DNA of 12,029 bases from Archaeoglobaceae archaeon (GTDB taxonomy: Archaea > Halobacteriota > Archaeoglobi > Archaeoglobales > Archaeoglobaceae), in the NCBI GenBank assembly GCA_027038095.1, contig JALVYA010000080.1, positions 1-12,029 of the forward strand, read 5' to 3'. The first letter of the stretch is position 1, and the number at the start of each line of letters is the position of its first letter. The position numbers and the translations under genes are program-made. The notes beneath the pieces were generated by a model that saw only the letters and a list, made by a program, of their open reading frames with translations, was not told where the DNA came from and searched no databases. Positions 1-5,562 of this stretch are shown one piece after another.

Positions 1-3
1 CGG

Positions 4-11
4 TTAAATAA
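4..11 (+). promoter_or_regulatory. TATA-like box of manA
   Basis: TTAAATAA is centred about 24 bp before the ATG at 32, the spacing expected between an archaeal TATA box and a transcription start at the A of the ATG. No SD sequence precedes the ATG, so the mRNA is probably leaderless. Confidence 0.45.
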
Positions 12-31
12 TTTAATGTGCAGTTACTGGT

Positions 32-907
32 ATGGAACACTTTTTGATTCAGGTCGAGGAGAATGTCGTGGAAAAGCCGTGGGCTGGGAAACAGCTATCA
101 AAGCTCAAGGGAGTCGTCGGCAGCGTGGGAGAATCCTGGGAGCTATCTCCGCATCCCAGAAGACCCTCCATTGTTGAGTACAGGGGTAAGAGAGTCGAGA
201 TGGACAGGATATTCGAGGAAGTTTCCGGTGGCTATCAGCCCCTGCTCGTGAAGTTTATAGATGCAGGAGAGAAGCTGAGCATTCAGGTGCACCCGTCTGA
301 TGAAGACGCTGAGAGGCTTGGAGAGAATGACAGGGGAAAAGAGGAAGCATGGATAACTTTGAGCGATGCTGAGTTAATGATTGGTTTCAAAAAACAGGTA
401 GACAGAGAAGAATTCCTGAAGGCTGTGGAGGAGCTCAGAGTGGAAGAGCTGCTGAACCGCGTTAGGTGTAAAAGGTACGAGGGGTACCTCATACCTCCGA
501 AAACCGTTCACGCAATATGCAGCGGACTGATATACGAGGTTTCAACGTGCTCAGACATAACGTACAGGGTTTACGACTACGGAAGGGGAAGAGAGCTGCA
601 CCTCGAAAAAGCTCTGGAAGTTATGAACTTCGATCGGTGCGATGTGGAAAACCTGAAGTTTGACGTTGCAAAAGAGGAATTAAAGGGCGAGAACTTCGAG
701 ATAAGGACGGTCAGGCTGAGCGACATTACGAGAGAGATAAAAAACGAAACGTACTGCTACGTTAGCTGCGTGGAGGGCTCAGTTAAGCTCTCAGCATACG
801 GAGAGACTGTGGAGCTGAAACCTTTTAGAAGCGCTTTTGTAACTCACGACACCGACAGCTTTACGATTTCCGGAAAAGGCGTCGCCATTATCGCCAGACC
901 CAAGTAG
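32..907 (+). CDS. manA: Class I mannose-6-phosphate isomerase (cupin fold)
   Basis: This 291-residue protein should interconvert mannose-6-phosphate and fructose-6-phosphate in the cytoplasm, linking central sugars to mannose-based glycans or compatible solutes. It shows the class I signatures in order: KPW near residue 15, IQVHPSD at 84-90 with the metal ligands Gln85 and His87, KEEAW at 103-107 with Glu105, and PPKTVHAI at 155-162 with His160. The DITYRVYDYGRGRELHLEKA stretch matches the family's active-site arginine region, and a second cupin-like barrel follows. The length fits the short bacterial/archaeal form. The ATG at 32 is chosen because a TATA-like box lies about 24 bp upstream and no SD is visible. 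The gene is convergent with the small gene downstream. The family is clear. Some archaeal relatives have mixed sugar specificity, so the substrate is inferred. Confidence 0.9.
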   Translation: MEHFLIQVEENVVEKPWAGKQLSKLKGVVGSVGESWELSPHPRRPSIVEYRGKRVEMDRIFEEVSGGYQPLLVKFIDAGEKLSIQVHPSDEDAERLGENDRGKEEAWITLSDAELMIGFKKQVDREEFLKAVEELRVEELLNRVRCKRYEGYLIPPKTVHAICSGLIYEVSTCSDITYRVYDYGRGRELHLEKALEVMNFDRCDVENLKFDVAKEELKGENFEIRTVRLSDITREIKNETYCYVSCVEGSVKLSAYGETVELKPFRSAFVTHDTDSFTISGKGVAIIARPK

Positions 908-948
908 ATAAACAAAATGAAACTAACGTTTTAATTCAGTTTGTGTAT

Positions 949-1155
949 TCAGTCTATGTATCCAAGAGCCCTCAGCCTCTCCTTGACTTTCTCTTCCTCC
1001 TCTTCGCTGAAAACCTGCTCTTCTTCCTCTTCCTCAAGGCTTTCGAGAACCTCTTTCAGAACGAAAGCGACGTATTCATCCACAGAATCGAATTCGGTTT
1101 CCTTAACCCTTTCTTCTATCTTCCTGTAAAGCTTGTCCGGAATCTCGACTTTCAT
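949..1155 (-). CDS. Small ribbon-helix-helix-like protein with acidic linker and RLRALGYID tail
   Basis: This is a 68-residue protein. Residues 1-40 (MKVEIPDKLYRKIEERVKE, then FDSVDEYVAFVLKEVLE) have the beta-strand, helix, helix pattern of archaeal CopG/Arc-like ribbon-helix-helix proteins, so DNA binding as a dimer is possible. An almost pure glutamate linker (about 39-56) follows, then a basic helix ending KVKERLRALGYID. The end of this tail resembles the extreme C-terminus of many sulfatase/alkaline-phosphatase-superfamily proteins, as I recall it. An AATAAAAC box lies about 25 bp upstream of the ATG, with no SD, so the mRNA is probably leaderless. The gene is convergent with manA and divergent from cbf5. 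Target and function are not evident. A competing plus-strand reading of the same DNA is Ser/Leu/Phe-rich and looks like the shadow of the Glu/Lys codons. Confidence 0.75.
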   Translation of the reverse strand: MKVEIPDKLYRKIEERVKETEFDSVDEYVAFVLKEVLESLEEEEEEQVFSEEEEEKVKERLRALGYID

Positions 1156-1176
1156 GCTACAAGAAACATATTCAAA

Positions 1177-1184
1177 GTTTTATT
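1177..1184 (-). promoter_or_regulatory. TATA-like box of the ribbon-helix-helix gene
   Basis: On the minus strand AATAAAAC is centred about 25 bp upstream of the ATG at 1155, consistent with a leaderless transcript. Confidence 0.4.
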
Positions 1185-1266
1185 CTTTTTGGTTTGAAAC
1201 TGCTGTTGATCTGCTTTAATTCTGAAGTGCAGTTGAGTGACATCAGCAACGGTATTGCGAGCAAAC

Positions 1267-1275
1267 AATTTAAAG
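1267..1275 (+). promoter_or_regulatory. TATA-like box of cbf5
   Basis: AATTTAAAG is centred about 26 bp upstream of the ATG at 1297. This places the expected transcription start on that ATG and argues against the upstream in-frame GTG at 1237. Confidence 0.45.
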
Positions 1276-1296
1276 CTGGACGCCAGACTGACCTCA

Positions 1297-2298
1297 ATGG
1301 GTAAATCAATAATAGGGGAAGTCGAGGATTCTTTTTACGTCAGAGAAGAAGCGAAAACCGACGAAAGCTACGGGTGTTACCCGTACAAAAGGCCAATTGA
1401 AGAGTATATAAGAAAAGGATTCGTCTGCATAGATAAACCGATGGGGCCAAGCAGCCACGAAGTGGTTGTGTGGGTGAGGAGAATACTCAACGTTAAAAAA
1501 ACTGGACACGCCGGAACACTCGATCCAAGAGTTACCGGAGTGCTGCCCGTTTTCATAGAGGATGCGACCAAACTTGTCAGGTTCCTGCAGGGATCGGAAA
1601 AAGAGTACGTCACCCTGATGAGACTGCATTCCGACGCCTCCGAAGTAGAAATCGTTAAAACTCTGAACAAATTCGTGGGTAAAATTTACCAGAGACCTCC
1701 GCTGAAGTCTGCTGTCAAGAAGAGGCTGAGAATCAGAGAGATTTACGGAATTGACGTGCTCGAAATAGATGGCAGAGATGTGCTGTTCAAAGTGAGGTGC
1801 GAGGCTGGAACTTACATCAGAAAGCTCTGCACAGACGCAGGAGAGGTTATGGGGAAGGGAGCACACATGCAGGAGCTGAGGAGGACGAAAACCGGCTGTT
1901 TCACGGAGGACATGTGCTACACGTTGCACGATCTGCTCGACGCGTACGTGCTGTGGAAAGAAGAGGGCGAGGAAAAGTACCTGAGAGAAGTGATAAAACC
2001 AATGGAGCTTGCAGTTGCCAGAATGCCAAAAATCGTGATAAAGGATACGGCTGTTAACGCAATAACCTACGGGGCGAACCTGATGGCTAAGGGAGTTGTC
2101 TACGTCGAAAAGAACGTTAAAGCCGGAAAAGACGTTGCAATATTCACCCTGAAGCACGAACTCGTGGCCATAGGCAAGGCTTTGAGGAACGCTGAAGAGA
2201 TTGCAAGGATGAACAGCGGTGAAGTCGTTGACGTTGCAAGAGTACTCATGGAGAGAGACGTTTATCCCGTGGCGTGGGCGAAGAAAAACAAAAATTAG
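1297..2298 (+). CDS. cbf5: Archaeal Cbf5/TruB-family RNA pseudouridine synthase
   Basis: This is the catalytic subunit of archaeal H/ACA ribonucleoproteins. It converts uridine to pseudouridine in rRNA under guide-RNA control, and can act on tRNA U55. The protein has 333 residues from this start. GFVCIDKPMGPSSHEVV (41-57) is the TruB motif I region. KKTGHAGTLDP (67-77) is motif II, with the catalytic aspartate at residue 76. Thumb and core segments follow (KEYV..., RPPLKSAVKKR, CEAGTYIRKLC). The C-terminal part from about residue 245 (MPKIVIKDTAVNAITYGAN onward) is the PUA domain. An in-frame GTG at 1237 would add 20 residues. I prefer ATG 1297 because a TATA-like box sits about 26 bp before it and the length then matches archaeal Cbf5. 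It ends 243 bp before nifH and appears independent of the nif operon. Confidence 0.96.
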   Translation: MGKSIIGEVEDSFYVREEAKTDESYGCYPYKRPIEEYIRKGFVCIDKPMGPSSHEVVVWVRRILNVKKTGHAGTLDPRVTGVLPVFIEDATKLVRFLQGSEKEYVTLMRLHSDASEVEIVKTLNKFVGKIYQRPPLKSAVKKRLRIREIYGIDVLEIDGRDVLFKVRCEAGTYIRKLCTDAGEVMGKGAHMQELRRTKTGCFTEDMCYTLHDLLDAYVLWKEEGEEKYLREVIKPMELAVARMPKIVIKDTAVNAITYGANLMAKGVVYVEKNVKAGKDVAIFTLKHELVAIGKALRNAEEIARMNSGEVVDVARVLMERDVYPVAWAKKNKN

Positions 2299-2323
2299 TT
2301 CAGGCTTTAATTGTTCAGGCTTT
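2298..2323 (+). repeat. Direct repeat, two copies of an 11-mer
   Basis: GTTCAGGCTTT occurs at 2298-2308 and again at 2313-2323, starting right at the cbf5 stop codon. The role is unknown. It could be chance, a slippage product or part of a regulatory region. Confidence 0.5.
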
Positions 2324-2362
2324 CGTCACCTTCCAGAGGCTGTCTTTTCCCTCGTTTGCGAG

Positions 2363-2388
2363 CCCGCTATTTTTCCCCGCTATTTTCC
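2363..2388 (+). repeat. Tandem repeat, two copies of a 13-14-mer
   Basis: CCCGCTATTTTTCC at 2363-2376 is followed by CCCGCTATTTTCC at 2376-2388, differing only in T-run length. It lies in the gap between cbf5 and nifH, about 150 bp upstream of nifH. The T tracts could also contribute to termination of cbf5 transcripts. Confidence 0.55.
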
Positions 2389-2403
2389 ACTGATTTTTCA
2401 GTG
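2388..2403. promoter_or_regulatory. Perfect inverted repeat upstream of nifH
   Basis: CACTGA-TTTT-TCAGTG has six-base arms and a four-base spacer. It could be a dimeric-repressor site or a small hairpin. It does not match the GGAA-N6-TTCC form known for the methanogen NrpR operator. Confidence 0.4.
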
Positions 2404-2439
2404 ACAGCAAACTCACCCGACTTTTCCTAACTTTTGTGA

Positions 2440-2479
2440 AATTTTATGCAAAATTATTAAAATTATGTAATTTTTTAAT
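2440..2479. promoter_or_regulatory. Two adjacent AT-rich inverted repeats upstream of the nifH TATA box
   Basis: AATTTT-ATGC-AAAATT (2440-2455) is a perfect six-base inverted repeat. It is directly followed by ATTAAAATTA-TG-TAATTTTTTAAT (2456-2479), which is an imperfect one. The pair ends about 19 bp upstream of the nifH TATA box, a place where an activator or repressor could act. The strong AT bias means some palindromy is expected by chance. Confidence 0.35.
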
Positions 2480-2497
2480 CAAATAGTAGTAAAAAGA

Positions 2498-2506
2498 TTT
2501 ATATTA
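2498..2506 (+). promoter_or_regulatory. TATA box of the nifH operon
   Basis: TTTATATTA, preceded by the purine-rich AAAAAGA as a possible BRE, lies about 40 bp before the nifH ATG. A start about 25 bp downstream of the box would give a leader of roughly 15 nt carrying the SD GGGGGTGA (2530-2537), four bases before the ATG. Confidence 0.6.
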
Positions 2507-2541
2507 CATATCTAAATTGCAGGGAAAGAGGGGGTGAATGG

Positions 2542-3399
2542 ATGAGCTATCTCGGTGAAGAAGTCGCACCAAACGCGAAAAAAGTGGCCATGTACGGGAA
2601 GGGAGGTATTGGCAAGTCAACAACCTGTCAGAATACTGCTGCAGCACTTGCGTACTTCTACAACAAGAAGTGCATGATTCACGGCTGTGATCCAAAGGCA
2701 GACACGACGAGGATGATTCTTCACGGAAAGCCTCAGGACACGGTCATGGATGTACTGAGGGAGGAGGGTGAAGACGGCGTTACCCTCGACAGGGTAAGAA
2801 AGGTTGGATTTTGCGGAATTCTCTGCGTTGAAAGTGGTGGTCCGGAACCGGGAGTTGGCTGTGCCGGAAGAGGTGTGATCACTGCTGTTCAGAAGATGCT
2901 GGAGCTCGGTGGATATCCCGACGACCTCGACTTCCTGTTCTTCGACGTGCTTGGAGATGTCGTGTGCGGTGGATTCGGTATGCCTCTCAGAGAGGGGCTT
3001 GCAAAGGAGGTTTACATAGTGTCCTCAGGCGAAATGATGGCGATATATGCGGCGAACAACATATCGAAGGGTGTCAGGAGGTATGCAGAGAGGTCAGGCG
3101 TAAGGCTTGGAGGCATAATCTGCAATTCGAGAAATGTTGATGGAGAAAGGGAGCTTATGGAGGAGTTCTGCGACAAGCTCGGTACGAAGCTGATTCACTT
3201 TATTCCGAGGGACAACATTGTCCAGAAGGCCGAATTCCAGAAGATGACTGTCGTTGAATACGATCCGGAGTGCAATCAGGCACAGGAGTACAGAAAGCTC
3301 GGAAAGAAGATTGAGGAGAACGACGAGCTCGTAATTCCCACGCCGATCGATATGGACGAGCTCGAAAAGCTGTGTGGAAAGTACGGTCTGTTCGGGTGA
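2542..3399 (+). CDS. nifH: Nitrogenase iron protein (dinitrogenase reductase), AnfH-like
   Basis: NifH is a homodimeric ATPase that passes electrons from its [4Fe-4S] cluster to the NifDK protein and takes part in cofactor maturation. The 285-residue protein has the P-loop GKGGIGKS (19-26), HGCDPKADTTR (47-57), the first cluster cysteine in PGVGCAGRG (Cys107, with Arg110 as the equivalent of the classical ADP-ribosylation arginine), and the second in DVVCGGFG (Cys142). The HGCDPKAD..R..L and VT.D.V...GF segments and the tail NIVQKAEF...T resemble AnfH or the methanogen-type NifH rather than the proteobacterial Mo type, judged from memory. About 12 extra residues precede the usual KK(V/I)A(I/M)YGKGG start. 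The ATG at 2542 has SD GGGGGTGA four bases upstream. It is the first gene of the operon and overlaps the nifI1 ribosome binding site at its stop codon. Confidence 0.97.
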   Translation: MSYLGEEVAPNAKKVAMYGKGGIGKSTTCQNTAAALAYFYNKKCMIHGCDPKADTTRMILHGKPQDTVMDVLREEGEDGVTLDRVRKVGFCGILCVESGGPEPGVGCAGRGVITAVQKMLELGGYPDDLDFLFFDVLGDVVCGGFGMPLREGLAKEVYIVSSGEMMAIYAANNISKGVRRYAERSGVRLGGIICNSRNVDGERELMEEFCDKLGTKLIHFIPRDNIVQKAEFQKMTVVEYDPECNQAQEYRKLGKKIEENDELVIPTPIDMDELEKLCGKYGLFG

Positions 3400-3401
3400 T
3401 C
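3394..3401 (+). promoter_or_regulatory. SD of nifI1, overlapping the nifH stop codon
   Basis: GGGTGATC contains the nifH TGA (3397-3399) and matches the archaeal anti-SD GAUCACC. It lies three bases before a TTG, which decides the nifI1 start and suggests translational coupling to nifH. Confidence 0.6.
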
Positions 3402-3404
3402 TGG

Positions 3405-3722
3405 TTGAAACTCGTAAAGGCAATTGTCAGACCGGAAAAGGTTGACGACGTGGTCGATGCTTTGAGCGACGCCGGTTATCCAGCTTTCACAAAGATAGAT
3501 GTCGTGGGAAGGGGAAAGCAGGGAGGCTTGAGAGTTGGAGAAATACTCTACGAGGAACTGCCAAAAACTATGCTTCTGATAGCCGTGGATGACGATGATG
3601 TTGAAAGAGTTGTTGACGTAATAGGGAATTCTGCGTACACGGGGAATTTAGGTGACGGCAAGATCTTCGTCCAGCATCTGGAAGAGGCTTACACGATAAG
3701 AACTGGCGAGAGGGGAATTTAA
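3405..3722 (+). CDS. nifI1: PII-like nitrogenase regulator NifI1
   Basis: This GlnB/PII-family protein, with NifI2, forms the complex that in methanogens binds dinitrogenase and switches it off in response to ammonia, with 2-oxoglutarate and ATP relieving the block. The 105-residue protein starts MKLVKAIVRPEKVDDVVDAL, has the T-loop start GRGKQGG followed by a short loop GEILYEELPK typical of NifI1, and ends with GDGKIFV...IRTGERG, the PII C-terminal signature. I choose TTG 3405 because a strong SD lies three bases upstream and the protein then begins exactly where PII proteins usually do. A GTG at 3396 is in frame but has no SD. The position between nifH and nifD is the diagnostic location for nifI genes. 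The PII tyrosine used for uridylylation is not in its usual context, as in other NifI proteins. Confidence 0.94.
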   Translation: MKLVKAIVRPEKVDDVVDALSDAGYPAFTKIDVVGRGKQGGLRVGEILYEELPKTMLLIAVDDDDVERVVDVIGNSAYTGNLGDGKIFVQHLEEAYTIRTGERGI

Positions 3723-3733
3723 CGGGTGAAAAA

Positions 3734-4120
3734 ATGAAGGAAGTTATAGCGATAATAAGGCCAAATGCCGTTGCAAAGACGGCAAAAACACTTGAAGCTG
3801 TGGGTTTTCCAGCGTTAACAGTAATGAAGTGCTTTGGACGGGGAAAGCAGAGAGGATACCTCCCGGCTGGACTTTCAGACGTCATAGACATCGAGAGAAT
3901 ACTGAAAGAGGGTGAGGAAAAAGGTCTTTCAATGAAGTACATACCGAAGAGGTTGCTCTCTATCGTCGTGAACGATGAAGATGTCCCGCTCGTCGTTGGA
4001 GTGATCATGAAGATGAATCGAACGGGCAGGATTGGGGATGGAAGAATCTTCGTTTTGCCCGTAGAGGATGCTGTGAGGATAAGAACTGGAGAAAGAGGAG
4101 ACGAAGCTATAGGTAACTGA
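3734..4120 (+). CDS. nifI2: PII-like nitrogenase regulator NifI2
   Basis: This is the second PII-family partner (128 residues) of the NifI1/NifI2 ammonia switch. It opens MKEVIAIIRPNAVAKTAKTL, followed by GFPALTV and the T-loop start CFGRGKQRGYLP. The T-loop is longer than in NifI1 (through about IDIERILKEGEEKGLSMKYIPKR), as expected for NifI2. The tail GDGRIFVLPVEDAVRIRTGERGDEAI matches the PII C-terminus. GGGTGA (3724-3729) lies four bases before the ATG. The intergenic gaps are 11 bp to nifI1 and 13 bp to nifD, so the gene is co-transcribed and its regulatory target is almost certainly the NifDK encoded next. Confidence 0.95.
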   Translation: MKEVIAIIRPNAVAKTAKTLEAVGFPALTVMKCFGRGKQRGYLPAGLSDVIDIERILKEGEEKGLSMKYIPKRLLSIVVNDEDVPLVVGVIMKMNRTGRIGDGRIFVLPVEDAVRIRTGERGDEAIGN

Positions 4121-4133
4121 AAAAGGTGGAAAA

Positions 4134-5561
4134 ATGCCGTTTGTATTGCTGGATTGCAACAGGTGTATTCCGGAGAGAATGAAGCACATCTACGTCTACG
4201 ATCCGGATGAAGAGATCATACCTCTCTGCAACGTTAACACAGTTCCCGGAGATATGACCGAGAGGGGGTGTGCATTTGCTGGCTCGAGAGGTGTTGTTGG
4301 AGGGCCCGTAAAGGATGTTATCCACATGGTTCACGGGCCGATAGGATGTGCGTACTACACGTGGGGGACGAGGAGAAACCTTTCGGACAACGATTTGCAC
4401 AGGCGTTACTGTTTCTCCACGGATATGCAGGAGTCCGATATAGTGTACGGTGGTGAGAAGAAGCTTGAAAAGGCGTGTATTGAAGCAAACGACGAGTTTC
4501 CACAGGCAACCGGGATATTTATTTACACAACGTGCTCTACCGGCCTCATAGGGGATGACGTTGAGGCGGTGGCAAAGAGAGTGGAGGAAAAAATAAAGAA
4601 GCCTGTTTTTGCCGTGAACTGTCCGGGTTTTGCAGGAGTTTCGCAGTCCAAGGGACATCACGAATTTAACGTGTCCTTTTACAGGTGGCTGAGAAAGGCG
4701 CGAGAGAGGTTTCCCGAGAAATGCCTCAGGGAGGAAGATAAGACGCCGTACGATGTGGCAGTAATTGGTGAATACAACATGGACTGGGATTTAGCAGTTC
4801 TCGAGCCTCTGCTCGAAAAAATTGGATGCAGAGTCGTGGTTGTGTTTACGGGGAATTCGTCTCTAAACGACCTCTTCAAGCTACCCGATGTCAGGCTGAA
4901 CATAGTCGAATGCCAGAGATCAGCAGAATACATCGCGCATTTGATAGGCGATGGTTACGACATCCCCTTTATCAGGGTGAGTCTTTTTGGTCTCTCCGAA
5001 ACGACGGAATCTCTTTACAGAATAGCTGAAGCTCTGGATATACCAAAGAGGAGAGTTGATGAGGTAGTGAAGGAAGAAATGGAGGCTATAAAGCCCCAGC
5101 TTGACTACTACAGAGAAAAGCTCAGTGGAAAGACGTGTCTGACCTACGTCGGTGCTCCACGTACCTGGCACTGGGTAAGGGCGATGAAGGATCTGGGAAT
5201 TGACTACGTAGTTGCCTGCTGCACGTTTGCACATGAGGAAGACTACGAAAAGCTGAACAGAAACCTGAAGAAGGCGGGGATAAAAGGTGTTCTAATCATA
5301 GACGCTCCGAACGAGCTCGAGCTTGAGGAGGCAATACACACGTTCAGGCCGGACTTCATGCTTACGGGATTGAAGGAGCGCTATCTGTTCAGAAAGTACG
5401 GCGTACCGACCCTCAACTCCCACTCTTACGAGCAGGGACCGTATGTTGCCTACCGCGGGTTTGTTAACTTTGCCAGAGACATCTACAAGGGTGTTTACCA
5501 CCCCATATGGAACATTCTGAGAGAAGGAGAAAAGAAGTTTCAGGCTCTGAAGGGTGGATGA
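4134..5561 (+). CDS. nifD: Nitrogenase catalytic component alpha subunit (NifD, Anf/Vnf-like features)
   Basis: The alpha subunit of dinitrogenase (475 residues) holds the cofactor where N2 is reduced. P-cluster ligands are Cys46 (ERGCAFAG), Cys72 (HGPIGCAYY) and Cys134 (TTCSTGLIGDD). The cofactor ligands are Cys260 (VECQRSAEYI) and His430 (NSHSYEQGPY). Pocket residues are also kept: Val54, Arg80, Gln171 and His175 (GVSQSKGHH), Arg343, Phe365 and Lys414, the equivalents of A. vinelandii V70, R96, Q191, H195, R359, F381 and K426. Segments such as CIPER.KH, TW.T.R..SDND, YTTC and PR.WHW recall AnfD/VnfD, while FAHEEDYEK and GLKERYLF recall NifD. There is no anfG/vnfG gene before nifK. GGTGGA lies three bases before the ATG. 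The gene overlaps the nifK leader by its stop codon. Nitrogenase assignment is firm. The metal type (Mo, V or Fe) is not decided by sequence alone. Confidence 0.94.
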   Translation: MPFVLLDCNRCIPERMKHIYVYDPDEEIIPLCNVNTVPGDMTERGCAFAGSRGVVGGPVKDVIHMVHGPIGCAYYTWGTRRNLSDNDLHRRYCFSTDMQESDIVYGGEKKLEKACIEANDEFPQATGIFIYTTCSTGLIGDDVEAVAKRVEEKIKKPVFAVNCPGFAGVSQSKGHHEFNVSFYRWLRKARERFPEKCLREEDKTPYDVAVIGEYNMDWDLAVLEPLLEKIGCRVVVVFTGNSSLNDLFKLPDVRLNIVECQRSAEYIAHLIGDGYDIPFIRVSLFGLSETTESLYRIAEALDIPKRRVDEVVKEEMEAIKPQLDYYREKLSGKTCLTYVGAPRTWHWVRAMKDLGIDYVVACCTFAHEEDYEKLNRNLKKAGIKGVLIIDAPNELELEEAIHTFRPDFMLTGLKERYLFRKYGVPTLNSHSYEQGPYVAYRGFVNFARDIYKGVYHPIWNILREGEKKFQALKGG

Positions 5562-5562
5562 A

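Noticed and set aside
943..1197. Plus-strand hydrophobic frame rich in Phe/Leu that could look like a membrane protein
   Set aside because: It is the reverse of the Glu/Lys codons of the small ribbon-helix-helix gene, and it has no ribosome binding site.
1306..2157. Long minus-strand frame (283 codons) opposite cbf5
   Set aside because: It is antisense to a clear Cbf5 with catalytic motif and PUA domain, and its translation is rich in His/Ser/Phe with no recognisable family.
2298..2541. CRISPR array or RNA gene in the repeat-rich gap before nifH
   Set aside because: There are only two copies of each repeat with no regular spacers, and I see no tRNA-like or box C/D-like fold.
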